DNA of 35,849 nt. Origin: Anaerolineales bacterium. Lineage in GTDB: Bacteria > Chloroflexota > Anaerolineae > Anaerolineales > UBA11579. The notes beneath the pieces are model-generated. The model saw nothing but the letters and a program-made list of their open reading frames with translations. It was not told where the DNA came from and made no database searches. The stretch covers positions 1 to 35,849 of the forward strand of contig JAFGRA010000070.1 in the NCBI GenBank assembly GCA_016935415.1. Direction: 5' to 3'. This document shows positions 1 through 9,335 of this stretch, one piece after another. Every line of letters starts with the position of its first letter. Position 1 is the first letter of the stretch. Made by a program: the position numbers and the translations under genes.

Positions 1-668
1 ACGGTCAGCACCCGCAGGCGGGTTTGCTTATCGCCGCGCACGAGCAGATATACTCCATGTAATCCAAAGGGCAGCGCCACACCAAAAGCCGTGAACGGGC
101 GTGTGATCAGCAAACACCCCAACGCCAGCCCGGCCACGATGGTCGGCAGCCAATTTTTCTTTTGACGCGACAATAAAAAGTTGTCCACCCAGGCCAGCAC
201 AAAAGCCGTGCTAAGCACCAGTCCGAATGGATGCGAAAGCAAGGAACCTGAATTGATCAGAAAGAAAGGCGAGGTCAGCGTCAGCCCGGCCGCCAACAAG
301 GCCACGATTTCACTGGTCAGGCGTTTAACCAGCCGGTAGGTCAGCCACACGCCCAATCCGGCCAACAACGGGTTGACCCAGGCCCGCAATCCCAGGCGCA
401 GGCCAATTGAAAGCAGTGCCGGCCACCCCAACGGGTATTTACCGAAACGCCGCCCGTCCTTATCGATCACAAAACCAACTGTGAAACTATCTTCTTCCGG
501 CGGAGAAGGCACGGTCAGGTCGCCGCGTGCCGAAACCTGCGCCTGCCACACGAAAGCAATCTCATCTTCCAGGTGCGGCATACGCTCGAATACCCGGTCG
601 GCCACCAGATAGGCAGCAATAACAGCTATTAAACTTAGGACGAAAGCAATTTTATCAATGCGCGTCAT
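1..668 (-). CDS. Membrane glycosyltransferase, GT39/ArnT-like (partial, 3' end outside window)
   Basis: The frame stays open from an ATG at 668 down to the window edge, giving 222 residues with no stop. The protein starts with a hydrophobic helix (residues about 6-22), then HLEDEIAFVWQA, an acidic luminal-loop motif of the kind found after the first helix in polyprenyl-phosphate-dependent GT39/GT83-type transferases. A soluble loop ending in GKYPLGWPALLS follows, and then several hydrophobic segments. Family members move sugars from lipid-linked donors to lipids or proteins at the outer face of the membrane. The C-terminal part is missing, so substrate and exact subfamily cannot be given. The family call is from the ED-type loop and topology only. 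Confidence 0.7.
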   Translation of the reverse strand, partial: MTRIDKIAFVLSLIAVIAAYLVADRVFERMPHLEDEIAFVWQAQVSARGDLTVPSPPEEDSFTVGFVIDKDGRRFGKYPLGWPALLSIGLRLGLRAWVNPLLAGLGVWLTYRLVKRLTSEIVALLAAGLTLTSPFFLINSGSLLSHPFGLVLSTAFVLAWVDNFLLSRQKKNWLPTIVAGLALGCLLITRPFTAFGVALPFGLHGVYLLVRGDKQTRLRVLT

Positions 669-688
669 AGAAAAGATGCAGGACAAAA

Positions 689-723
689 AAATTAGAAATT
701 ACATATTGCAGATCGCAAATTAG
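689..723. repeat. Degenerate heptamer repeat, left block (5 units)
   Basis: Five consecutive 7-base units can be read: aaattag, aaattac, atattgc, agatcgc, aaattag. The same kind of unit recurs on the opposite strand at 782-823 and on this strand at 20791-20811. It resembles the short tandemly repeated heptamers known from cyanobacterial intergenic DNA. Confidence 0.55.
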
Positions 724-781
724 AGCACATTAAACTTCGGCTATAAAATAACTAAAAACGAAGGGACATTTCTGCCCCCAC

Positions 782-823
782 TTTGCAGCTTGCATCCTGC
801 AATCTCTAATTTGCAATTTGCAC
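782..823. repeat. Degenerate heptamer repeat, right block (6 units, inverted relative to 689-723)
   Basis: Six 7-base units follow each other: tttgcag, cttgcat, cctgcaa, tctctaa, tttgcaa, tttgcac. The segment 804-814 (ctctaatttgc) is the exact reverse complement of 715-725, so the two blocks could pair as a large hairpin. The right block ends 2 bases before the stop codon of the minus-strand nucleotidase gene, so it may act in its 3' region. Confidence 0.5.
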
Positions 824-825
824 CC

Positions 826-1818
826 CTACGCTCCCACTGCCTTGAGAGTCTTCAACGCTGCGGCGTGTAAATGGCTGTTGGAAGCCAATATACCACGGTT
901 GTTGAGCAGCATGCGCCCTTGCGTGAAGTCGAGCGGCTTGCCGTCCAGATCAGTCACCTTGCCGCCGGCCTCTTCAGCGATGATCGAACCCGCTGCCTGG
1001 TCCCAAATCTTTTCTTTATAATCCGGCATCTTGGAAGAGATCAGGCGGAAGATCAGGTCTCCGGCTCCAGCCGCCAGGATGGCGTACTTGGCCTGGCTGT
1101 CCAGACGCACCGGCTCCGCCGCCACGCCCATCTCATCGGCAATCAAGTCGAGCTGGCTGACGTTGGTATGTCCGGCTTCGAACGAGCGCAAGAAACGCGC
1201 CATCGCCGGATCACTGCGCTCGGAAACGTGGATTTGCTTGAAATCCTCTGCACCGGTCAATGGTGTCGTCCAGGCACCTTCACCACGTACAGCCACCAGC
1301 AGCGATCCCGGCCCGCCAATCTCCTGTTTGTAACCATCGGTCAGGTTCGGGCAACCCAATACACCAAGCTGCACCTGCCCATCGACCAGCATAGCAAACG
1401 CTACCGCGTACTGCTGACCGCGCAGGAAGCCCTTGGTGCCGTCGATTGGGTCGAGCGTCCAGAAACGCTGCGCCGGTTCGGCCGCACCGTAATCGATCCA
1501 CTTACAGACCGTTTCCTGGTCAGCATCCGGGCATACCTCGCTGACGAAAGCGGTGATACGATCCAGAGTCTCGGCCTCTTCGGGTGTTTGCAGAGCGCCC
1601 GAGCTTTCTTCACCGACCATGGGGTCATTGGGGAAGGTTTCTGCCAAAGCGCGTGCAACTGCCGCTTGAGCGGCAAAGTCGGCCACCGTAACCGGTGAGC
1701 GGTCATCCTTGGTCAGTGCCGGAGAAACCATCTCGGCCTGGATATGTTTGACGAGCAAGGCAGCCTGGCGGACAGCCGCCAGCGCGAATTTCAATTCGGG
1801 ATTATTGGGATTTAACAT
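826..1818 (-). CDS. 3'(2'),5'-bisphosphate nucleotidase / inositol monophosphatase-family protein (HAL2/CysQ-like)
   Basis: This is a Mg-dependent, Li-sensitive phosphatase-fold enzyme, most likely removing the 3' phosphate of PAP/PAPS-like nucleotides. The signatures are present in order: GEESS (metal-binding Glu), LDPIDGTKGFLRG (metal-binding Asp pair and the GTKGF turn typical of the HAL2 branch), and the C-terminal IWDQAAGSIIAEEAGG. The open frame extends upstream to 1902, but I chose the ATG at 1818 because AAGGA lies just upstream and the family alignment begins about here. An ATG at 1839 is an alternative. It lies 84 bases downstream of the kinase/solute-binding gene on the same strand. 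The exact substrate is inferred from the family. Confidence 0.85.
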   Translation of the reverse strand: MLNPNNPELKFALAAVRQAALLVKHIQAEMVSPALTKDDRSPVTVADFAAQAAVARALAETFPNDPMVGEESSGALQTPEEAETLDRITAFVSEVCPDADQETVCKWIDYGAAEPAQRFWTLDPIDGTKGFLRGQQYAVAFAMLVDGQVQLGVLGCPNLTDGYKQEIGGPGSLLVAVRGEGAWTTPLTGAEDFKQIHVSERSDPAMARFLRSFEAGHTNVSQLDLIADEMGVAAEPVRLDSQAKYAILAAGAGDLIFRLISSKMPDYKEKIWDQAAGSIIAEEAGGKVTDLDGKPLDFTQGRMLLNNRGILASNSHLHAAALKTLKAVGA

Positions 1819-1902
1819 AGGTCCTTTATTTTTATTCGCCATAAGGAAAAGGCGAGGGTTGATTTTACCCCCAATTATACGCGCAAATTCAATCAAAAGC
1901 AC

Positions 1903-4302
1903 TTACTCCGTGCCTTGGAAGATCTCATTCAGGTCGAGCACCAGATTTTCCAACTCGGCGTCCAGATCGAGGTCTGGCGTACTTTGATACAAATTCTGGA
2001 AGGCATCGATGCGCGCGGTCGCCGCAGTGTGATTGGACAGGCGCAATTCGTGGTTGGGGATGTCGGCATAAGCCAACCCATCGACGAAAACGCTAAAATC
2101 CACCCCCGGATACGCCGCACTCATCTGCTCCAGATAATCCGCCTGCAAGCTTTGCCGGGCAGGCACACCGCCATATGCCGCCAGTAGTTCAGCGGCATGT
2201 TCTCCTAAAAAGAGTTGCAGCACCTCCCAGGCGGCATCCGGGTTCGCGCTATCCTGCATGATCCCGAATGACAACACGTGCAACTTGGCAGTGGCCTCAC
2301 CGCGATAAGCCGGGATGGCGGCCACGTTCCAATCGACCTCACCAACACAGCACGTATACCACAAATGCTGTGGGGACATAGCAATCTTTCCAGAACCAAA
2401 TGTGTTACCCTGCAAAAACAAGTCACTGCTGCGGTATGCGTCTGTGGGCATGAAATGATCCGTCCACATCGCATCATAATACCAACGGAAGGCATCTGCC
2501 CAATCGGCAGGCAACGTGGCAGTACCATCCGCATCAACGAAAGAACCAGCCCCAAAATAAGTCGCCTGGCCACGCGCGTGGGTACTCTGGATGTCGAAAC
2601 CGAACTGGACGATATCGGCCGGATCGAAGCCCGAACTACCCGCCGGCCTACCGTTAGCGTCTATGGTCAGCAGCATTGCCATTTCCCGCAGCTTATCCCA
2701 ATCCCAGATATCACCGTCGGCGTAAGGTGCGCCCCATTGCTGCGGCGGATAGGCCAGGCCAGCTTCGTCAAAGAGCGCCTGGTTGTACCACAAACCCGAA
2801 GGAAACGCACTGAAAGGCAAACTCACCTGCCCATGCCCGGTCAATTCGTAAACTTCTATCTGCGCGGGATCGAAGTCCGACAGGTCATAGCCCGCCTCCC
2901 AGATGTAAGGGGTGAGGTCAAGCAGAGAATCTTTGAAAGCAGCCAGACCGGGAATCCCCACCGGCCCAATGATGTTGGGAACCTGGCCGTCATCGATCTC
3001 AGACTGCAACCGGGCGTAAGCTTCCGAAGAATCGACGACCTCCAATTCCAACTGGAAACGATCCCCATGCTGAGCATTGAATGCCGCCACAAAATCTTGC
3101 TCGAACGCGCCCCCATCCAGGCCGGAGAGCGAACTGAGGCCAACGTACCAACGGATGGTCACCGGTTCTACATCTTCTACCGCCGCCAATGGGCTAGGTT
3201 CCGGCGTTATATCATTCACCAGAGCAACCACTTCCTTCGTCGGGGTCGTTTCTTGTGTCCCGTTCCGATTCCCTAACTGCGCTACCCCCCAAATCGCGCT
3301 CCCAATAATGCCAACGCCAAGCAGCACGAACAGCGCACCGAACCCCAAACGGGCCCAGTTTACACCTTTTCGCTCCCGTTCCGGTCCGTAGAACTCGTTG
3401 GTCGGCTCATCTTCGCCACCAATCGGAAACGCCTCCGGCAATGGCGGCTCCACCGGCGCTTCTATCGCCGTGATTTTCTCGGTATCTTGCTTGGCCGTGA
3501 TCTGGTCGAAAGCCGCCACCATCTCCAGGGTGGTTTGATAGCGTTCGTCGGGGTCTTTTGCCATCGAGTGCATTATGACATCAACTGCCTGGGGAGACAG
3601 GTCAGGTTTTACGTCGAGCGGGTCCGGGATCGGTTCGAGGATGTGCTGCATGATAATGCGCATCGGCGTATCCGATTCATAAGGCTGTCTACCGGTCGCC
3701 ATATAAAAGAACAACACCCCCAAAGCGTAAATATCGCTGCGGCCATCGATCTTACCTTCGCCCTTAGCCTGTTCGGGACTCATATAGGCCGGTGTTCCGA
3801 CCACGCCACTGCCGGTGTAGGTTGACGTGCCCTCCACCAGTTTGACGATCCCAAAATCGGCCAGATAAGCATTGCCATATTCATCAAAGAGGATATTGCC
3901 TGGCTTCAGGTCTCTATGCACTATCCCCTTCTGGTGGGCGATGTGCAAGGCTTCGGCGATCCGGCGGCAAATCTCAACCGTTTTTGATAAAGAGATTTCT
4001 TTTGCTGAGAGCAGGTCTTGCAGCGAGCCACCCGGCATATAACGCATGACCAGATAGGGTTGGCCTTCATGTTCCCCATAATCATAGACCGGAACGATGG
4101 CCGGGTGTTCGAGTTGGGCAATGGTACGCGCTTCACGCTCGAAGCGCCCACGGAAAGATGGGTCGTGCGTGAAGTTGCTGGGAAGGACTTTCAGGGCGAC
4201 ATTGCGCCCAAAACGCGGATCGTGGGCCAGATAGACCGTCGCCATTCCGCCGCGCCCCAATTCCCGCTTGATTTGATATCGCCCAATCTCTCCATTCACC
4301 AT
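1903..4302 (-). CDS. Membrane Ser/Thr protein kinase fused to an extracellular ABC-type solute-binding domain
   Basis: The 799-residue protein has a Hanks-type kinase domain at residues 9-265: glycine loop GRGGMATVY (16-24), ATP-anchoring Lys38, Glu57, HRD 129-131, DFG 149-151 and an APE-like SPEQAKG activation-segment end. All catalytic residues are present. A linker precedes one transmembrane helix at about 319-341. The outside part, from about 378 to the end, resembles a family 1 sugar-binding protein of ABC importers (TIRWYVG start, then VPNIIGPVG and ALFDEAGL). The natural reading is a receptor kinase sensing an extracellular solute, probably a sugar or oligosaccharide. No importer permease is nearby. 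A convincing promoter lies at 4346-4374. Kinase assignment is firm; ligand and output are unknown. Confidence 0.93.
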   Translation of the reverse strand: MVNGEIGRYQIKRELGRGGMATVYLAHDPRFGRNVALKVLPSNFTHDPSFRGRFEREARTIAQLEHPAIVPVYDYGEHEGQPYLVMRYMPGGSLQDLLSAKEISLSKTVEICRRIAEALHIAHQKGIVHRDLKPGNILFDEYGNAYLADFGIVKLVEGTSTYTGSGVVGTPAYMSPEQAKGEGKIDGRSDIYALGVLFFYMATGRQPYESDTPMRIIMQHILEPIPDPLDVKPDLSPQAVDVIMHSMAKDPDERYQTTLEMVAAFDQITAKQDTEKITAIEAPVEPPLPEAFPIGGEDEPTNEFYGPERERKGVNWARLGFGALFVLLGVGIIGSAIWGVAQLGNRNGTQETTPTKEVVALVNDITPEPSPLAAVEDVEPVTIRWYVGLSSLSGLDGGAFEQDFVAAFNAQHGDRFQLELEVVDSSEAYARLQSEIDDGQVPNIIGPVGIPGLAAFKDSLLDLTPYIWEAGYDLSDFDPAQIEVYELTGHGQVSLPFSAFPSGLWYNQALFDEAGLAYPPQQWGAPYADGDIWDWDKLREMAMLLTIDANGRPAGSSGFDPADIVQFGFDIQSTHARGQATYFGAGSFVDADGTATLPADWADAFRWYYDAMWTDHFMPTDAYRSSDLFLQGNTFGSGKIAMSPQHLWYTCCVGEVDWNVAAIPAYRGEATAKLHVLSFGIMQDSANPDAAWEVLQLFLGEHAAELLAAYGGVPARQSLQADYLEQMSAAYPGVDFSVFVDGLAYADIPNHELRLSNHTAATARIDAFQNLYQSTPDLDLDAELENLVLDLNEIFQGTE

Positions 4303-4345
4303 CGTTGACCGCCATACTGTGCTTTAAATTCAGACTTCCTCCAAG

Positions 4346-4374
4346 ATTATAAGTGAAGAAAATCTTAGGGGCAA
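4346..4374 (-). promoter_or_regulatory. Putative sigma70-type promoter of the kinase gene
   Basis: On the minus strand TTGCCC (4374-4369) and TATAAT (4351-4346) are 17 bases apart. The predicted start lies about 40 bases before the kinase ATG at 4302. Confidence 0.65.
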
Positions 4375-4405
4375 ACTGAAATCAACTTGTGAATAGGAAT
4401 AGCAG

Positions 4406-5293
4406 CTAACCAAACAATTTACGATGTTCACGATTCCATGCATCCATATTCCAGGATCGACCCGGCTCTTGATTGCTGCGCATGAAGGCTTCTCCAATCG
4501 GGTCTTCTTTATAAATGCCTTCCTGGGCGCATTTGGCCTGCACATCTGCGAACAAGGAACGCAACGCCGCCACACGTTGGTCATAGCCAGACTTATCAAA
4601 GCTCCGGGCCTGCACCGCGGATTGCACGCGCTCGGAGAAACCCTGCGGCAGCCACGGTAATTGCAGCAATGCCGACATCTGGCGGTTGCGCCAGGGCAGC
4701 CAACGGCGATTGAGGGCGAACAGAGCCTGCACCAGATATTGATAAGCCGCCTGCAAGCGATCGTGTGCAATCATCGGTCCAAGCGAATCCCAACGTTTAT
4801 CCGGGCCGCCCTCATACAGGTGCTGGTCCAGCCAGGTGACTGCTTCATCCAGGCGCGTAATGCGTAAATCATCAGCATAATTGGTGTGTTGTGCGATCAA
4901 TTCGGAGATCATGCCATCGCGATCATAGGCAATCCACCCATTCGCCAGTTCCGCCTTGCGACCTTCCGGCCACGAAAAACCGGGTGCAGTCCAGATCCGC
5001 AAATCCACGCGCAGAAAATCGAGTGGATACCCGCGTGCTTGGGTCGCTTCATCTTCTATAAAGATGCTGTGATAGCTTTTGTCCTCCGGCAGCCAGATGA
5101 ACTCCGCTGGGAGGATGTAATCGTTGTATGGATCGAGGAAAGCAATACAGTCGATATCCGAATCCGGGCGTGCCAGACCAGTTGCCAAACTGCCAATCGC
5201 AACTATACCTTTGACGGCGGCGTGCAGCTTGAGTTCGCTCTCTATGTACGCCAGCAGTTGCCGGCGTTTCAATTCGGTGGCAGGGGTAACCAT
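4406..5293 (-). CDS. Nucleotidyltransferase-fold protein (polymerase beta superfamily), substrate unknown
   Basis: The 295-residue product carries the superfamily signature near its N terminus: Gly34-Ser35 followed by DSDID, giving Asp46 and Asp48 as metal ligands. Aminoglycoside adenylyltransferases and related enzymes share this motif. The rest of the protein is alpha-helical and not recognised further, so it could modify a small molecule, a protein or RNA. The frame extends to a TTG at 5308, but the ATG at 5293 is preceded by a strong GAGGAGG at proper spacing and is the likely start. It lies 37 bases downstream of rimO on the same strand. Resistance activity should not be assumed from the fold alone. 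Confidence 0.75.
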   Translation of the reverse strand: MVTPATELKRRQLLAYIESELKLHAAVKGIVAIGSLATGLARPDSDIDCIAFLDPYNDYILPAEFIWLPEDKSYHSIFIEDEATQARGYPLDFLRVDLRIWTAPGFSWPEGRKAELANGWIAYDRDGMISELIAQHTNYADDLRITRLDEAVTWLDQHLYEGGPDKRWDSLGPMIAHDRLQAAYQYLVQALFALNRRWLPWRNRQMSALLQLPWLPQGFSERVQSAVQARSFDKSGYDQRVAALRSLFADVQAKCAQEGIYKEDPIGEAFMRSNQEPGRSWNMDAWNREHRKLFG

Positions 5294-5330
5294 CAAACTC
5301 CTCCTCAAGAATTCTTCGGTCCAGTATGGC

Positions 5331-6725
5331 TTACTTGGTGCTGATCTCCAAATCGTCCATCGTGATCACGGTTTGGCCGGTCTCGACGACGCCGGTCAGA
5401 TCGTAGGTCATCGCGCCATTGATGCGCACCGGCGCCAACTCACCTACCGGCGGCTGGCCTTCGACGATCACCAGGCCATCGATCTCCGGCGCATCACGGT
5501 AGGAACGTCCAATGGCGATCAACTCATCCGAATCTTCGATCTCGCCGTGTCCCTCGATCAGAACATCCAACGTTTTGCCGACCTGGGCCTGGTTGTTCTC
5601 CAAAGAGATACCCTGTTGAAGGGTCATCAAGCGCGCCTGGCGCTCCAGCTTGACCGCTTCCGGCACCGGGTCGCCCAACGGCTCGCTGCTCGTGCCCGGT
5701 TCGAAGGAGAAAGTAAATGCCCCCACACGGTCGAAGCGCATTTCCGCAACGAAATCCATTAACGTCTGAAATTCTTGCTCGGTCTCGCCAGGATAGCCCA
5801 CAATGAAAGTCGTGCGCAAGGCCAGATCGGGCATCGTGGTGCGCATCTTCTCTAAGGTGCGATAGACCCAATCCATATTGGCCGGTCGGCGCATACGCTT
5901 GAGTGTGGCCGGATGGGCATGCTGCAATGGCATATCCAGATAGGGGATCAATTGATCGTGATTGGCGATGGTTTCGATCAATTCATCGGTCACATAGCCG
6001 GGATAGGAATACATCACCCGAATCCAATCCACGTCTGGCACTACACCGACCAGTTCCTTCAGTAAGTGCGCCAACCCGTTCTTGACACCCAAATCATGAC
6101 CATAATCGGTGGTATCCTGTGCAACCAAAATCAGTTCACGCACACCGTTATCCCGCAAAATGCGCGCTTCATTCAGAATCAACTCGACCGGTCGGCTAAC
6201 CGCAGTCCCCTTAATTAATGGAATGGCACAGAAAGCGCATGGGCGGCGACAGCCATCAGCCACCTTGATATAAGCGCTGGGACCCTGTACGGCTACACGC
6301 AGCGCACCGTTTTCATCCGCGCCGACAGTTGGCGCTTCCGGCAAATGATACAACGGTTCAGGATGCGGTTGGGCACGCAGGCGCTGCACCACACTGACGA
6401 TATCCATCCAACGCCGCGTTCCCAGCACACCATCGATGCTCGGTACACGCTGCACGACTTCCGCACCATAGCGCTGCGTCAAGCAGCCTGCCGCAATCAG
6501 CAGTTGGCCGGGTTGTTTCGCTTCCGCCAGTTCGCCCAGCACGGTATAGGATTCTTCTTTGGCCGGGCCAATGAAGCCACAGGTGTTGACGATCAACACA
6601 CCCGCATCGGTCGGATCGACCGTTGCCTTGAAACCCGAATTCCACAGCAATTGCGCCATCGATTCAGAATCGACCGTGTTCTTGGAACAACCGAGGGAAA
6701 TTAGATGAAATGCTTTTTTATCCAT
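5331..6725 (-). CDS. rimO: Ribosomal protein S12 methylthiotransferase RimO
   Basis: A radical-SAM methylthiotransferase that adds a methylthio group to an aspartate of ribosomal protein S12. The N-terminal MTTase domain has the three cluster cysteines Cys13 (in SLGCSKNTVDSE), Cys49 and Cys81. The radical-SAM cluster motif is CRRPCAFC with Cys159, Cys163 and Cys166. A TRAM domain occupies about the last 65 residues. Length (464) is normal. SLGCSKNTVDSE and the short spacing favour RimO over the tRNA enzymes MiaB and MtaB. The ATG at 6725 has AGGT upstream. The nucleotidyltransferase gene follows closely on the same strand. Confidence 0.93.
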   Translation of the reverse strand: MDKKAFHLISLGCSKNTVDSESMAQLLWNSGFKATVDPTDAGVLIVNTCGFIGPAKEESYTVLGELAEAKQPGQLLIAAGCLTQRYGAEVVQRVPSIDGVLGTRRWMDIVSVVQRLRAQPHPEPLYHLPEAPTVGADENGALRVAVQGPSAYIKVADGCRRPCAFCAIPLIKGTAVSRPVELILNEARILRDNGVRELILVAQDTTDYGHDLGVKNGLAHLLKELVGVVPDVDWIRVMYSYPGYVTDELIETIANHDQLIPYLDMPLQHAHPATLKRMRRPANMDWVYRTLEKMRTTMPDLALRTTFIVGYPGETEQEFQTLMDFVAEMRFDRVGAFTFSFEPGTSSEPLGDPVPEAVKLERQARLMTLQQGISLENNQAQVGKTLDVLIEGHGEIEDSDELIAIGRSYRDAPEIDGLVIVEGQPPVGELAPVRINGAMTYDLTGVVETGQTVITMDDLEISTK

Positions 6726-6914
6726 ATCAATACCTATAAAAAACGAAATCCGCTATCCGAGAATCGAGATACATGAAGCCAATCGAAAACACTTTCTGGT
6801 TCGATTTACGGTTTTCGCATCACGATTCAGCCTCACGGTTTTTAATTCACGAACGTCAAGTTTAACACATCCCCCACCAATCCGCCAATTCACAAATGAG
6901 CGTTCCGTAAGAAC

Positions 6915-9335
6915 TCAACGCGCGAAACGATTCACGATCCGCGCCAGCCACATGCGCCTGCGCAGTTGCCACCAGGTCCGGATAGCTTCCTTCTGTTCAG
7001 CCTTGTCAGAACCCTTCTCACTGTAGATTGCACGCGTGTACATATCCGTCAACCAATCGATCTGTTCTTCAGCCTCACCCAAGCCCTTAATGCGCGGCAT
7101 GCGTGCTTTCAATGCTTCCAGGCGGTCTTCAAGAGCATCTGCAAATTCCAGCGGTGTCGCGCCCATTTTAGGCAAAATCTTTAAATGGCGGGCATGCCGG
7201 TAAAGACGCTGGTAGATATTGACAACCGCCATTTCTGGGGTCAGCCGCCGCAAGCGCCAGCGGTCTGCAAACGACCACAATTGGTACAGCCAAAAGAATA
7301 GCAGGTACGCGACCACAATACTGATCCCGGTAATCGCCCAGTTCGTGCGCGTACGATGCAAAGTGATGTCTTCAAGTGGTTCATCTTCAAGCATGTAGGC
7401 TGTCGTAGTCAGCGAACCCGGCCGCGGGATTCCGCGCCGCCCAGCGGTGGGTTCGAACTCCACCCAGCCATAACCCGGGAAATAGACCTCCACCCAGGAA
7501 TGCGCCAGAGATTGAGTCACCACGAAGCGATCATTTTGCACATCATAGCCGCCGGAAACAAAACCACTCACCATACGCGCCGGGACACCAGCGGCGCGTG
7601 CCAGCACAACCATCGAAGTGGCGTAATAATCACAATAACCTTCTTGCAGATCGAACAAGAAATAGTCGACTACATCCTGGTCACTGGGCGGCAGAGGAAC
7701 CTCCAGCGTGTATGGATAGTTGGTCCGTAAATAGGCTTCAATGGCGGCAGCCCGGTCGAAAGGCGTTGCTGCGGTAGCCGTCAACTCATAAGCCAGATTG
7801 TATACCCGTTGCGGGATACCTTCCGGCAAGGCCAAATAGCGGGCGCTCACCCATTGAGGATACGCCTCCCCGGCTACTTGCAACGCCTGGACAGAATATA
7901 CCGGCACCAGCGAGTCCACGCGGTAAGTATCACCCTGGATGGTTGCACCAAACGCGTCCACGGCATTGGGTAGTTCGGGATTGGAACGCCAGGCCACGCG
8001 GTAATCCAAATCGGCAGTCACCAATTCACCGGCGACATACAACAGGTTGGTCTCGTCATTCATGACGTGGACTTCCTGGCGCAGCAATTGATAATTCTCT
8101 TGTTCGGGCGAAACAATCTGCTCCCCAGCCTGATATTCCCGGCGCTGAGTCTGACCGGTCTGCCACCCGTGGCCGTTGTAAATATCGTAGGTCAGGCCAC
8201 GCCAGTAATAACGCGGGATTTCTTCCTGGTCGAAGGGATTGAAACCAACCAGCCAATCGCGCGGTTCGCGCACGCTGACCACAAAGAAGACTTCTTCCGA
8301 CAATTCCAGACTTCCACCCAATAAATGGGAGCTGGGCATCCCGCCCCGACGGCGGTCATCAAACACATCACGCTGTTCGGGAACGTAAGCCGGTTCCAGC
8401 CCCAATGATTCGGTGAATTCTTCCTCTTGAATGCGTTCATTGGCCATCTCACGGAACGCATCGACGATCTTTTTGATCGAAAGCGAAGGCGCCAGACTGG
8501 CTGCCAAAACCAAGATGGCAATCAAGACTACGCTGGTGAAGATCACATCGAAACGGATTGCCTGAGCGTAATCGATTTTGAACCGGTCCCACTGCCGTTG
8601 GCGCAGGTCGAAACGCACATAGGCGATCAGGAGGAAAATCAATGCCAGCGCATACGAAAGCTGCGAAAAATCCGCCCCGGCGTATGCAAACACCGCGGCC
8701 TGCAAACTCAACAAAGGCAAAACTGCCAGGAAGGGACGCTCATACCTGCGCAGCATCCAAGCCAACCAGAAGATCACTATCCAGAAGATCAGGCCCCAGA
8801 ACAAGGCCGTTGAAACCGGGTCGAAGCTGGGATGTCCATTGACCAACCTTTGCACCCAGCCGACCAGCCGTCCGGCCATGACTTGAACGCCAGACACTAA
8901 TCCATCCACTTCTGCTGCCAATCCTTCCGCATTGGGAAAATTTGATTGTGGTTTATCCAGGAACCAGGTCGCTCGATTCCACAACCAGTCCAGGAACTGT
9001 CCTCCCCAAACCAATACCTGCCAGCACGTCCGTAAAATCTCATCATACAGCTTGCCAATTTGCAGGAAGAGCAGCACTACACCGCCAAACAAGCCAGCCA
9101 AAATCGCCGGCCAATCCGGCCAGGAAGAACGCGCCAATAGCCAGGACAATATCAATGCGATCAACCCAAAAGGCAGCAAAAGGTTGGCCTGGATACCCTC
9201 GGTCACATTGGCAAGCCCGAAAATCAGATTGCCGATCAAGGCCGCAACCAGCAGCAGGGTAAAAACAGTCGAAAGGCCAATCCAGCGGACTCCCCAGGTG
9301 ATGGCGCGCAAGATCGGGTGCTCCATGAGCGCCAT
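6915..9335 (-). CDS. Transglutaminase-like membrane protein (TgpA/DUF3488-DUF4129 type)
   Basis: About 806 residues. The N-terminal third has multiple membrane helices (residues about 10-285), followed by an external region with a transglutaminase-like core, then one more helix (WAITGISIVVAYLLFFW) and a cytoplasmic DUF4129-like tail. Catalytic features visible are Cys568 in GYCDYYAT, the His of LAHSWVEVY and an acidic EFEPTAG in place of the common Asp-Pro-Thr. The start at 9335 is chosen because its ATG overlaps the stop of the upstream DUF58 gene (TGATG) and has AAGGAG upstream. TgpA/DUF58 pairs often sit with a MoxR ATPase, which is absent here. The cellular substrate is unknown. Confidence 0.88.
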   Translation of the reverse strand: MALMEHPILRAITWGVRWIGLSTVFTLLLVAALIGNLIFGLANVTEGIQANLLLPFGLIALILSWLLARSSWPDWPAILAGLFGGVVLLFLQIGKLYDEILRTCWQVLVWGGQFLDWLWNRATWFLDKPQSNFPNAEGLAAEVDGLVSGVQVMAGRLVGWVQRLVNGHPSFDPVSTALFWGLIFWIVIFWLAWMLRRYERPFLAVLPLLSLQAAVFAYAGADFSQLSYALALIFLLIAYVRFDLRQRQWDRFKIDYAQAIRFDVIFTSVVLIAILVLAASLAPSLSIKKIVDAFREMANERIQEEEFTESLGLEPAYVPEQRDVFDDRRRGGMPSSHLLGGSLELSEEVFFVVSVREPRDWLVGFNPFDQEEIPRYYWRGLTYDIYNGHGWQTGQTQRREYQAGEQIVSPEQENYQLLRQEVHVMNDETNLLYVAGELVTADLDYRVAWRSNPELPNAVDAFGATIQGDTYRVDSLVPVYSVQALQVAGEAYPQWVSARYLALPEGIPQRVYNLAYELTATAATPFDRAAAIEAYLRTNYPYTLEVPLPPSDQDVVDYFLFDLQEGYCDYYATSMVVLARAAGVPARMVSGFVSGGYDVQNDRFVVTQSLAHSWVEVYFPGYGWVEFEPTAGRRGIPRPGSLTTTAYMLEDEPLEDITLHRTRTNWAITGISIVVAYLLFFWLYQLWSFADRWRLRRLTPEMAVVNIYQRLYRHARHLKILPKMGATPLEFADALEDRLEALKARMPRIKGLGEAEEQIDWLTDMYTRAIYSEKGSDKAEQKEAIRTWWQLRRRMWLARIVNRFAR

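Noticed and set aside
871-1698. Plus-strand open frame of 275 codons
   Set aside because: It lies opposite the nucleotidase gene, whose protein has clear family motifs. The product of this frame has no recognisable domain.
2278-3276. Plus-strand open frame of 332 codons
   Set aside because: It is antisense to the solute-binding part of the kinase gene and its product resembles nothing known.
4406-5293. Aminoglycoside resistance gene
   Set aside because: Only the general nucleotidyltransferase GS-DxD motif is present; the rest does not match a known resistance enzyme.
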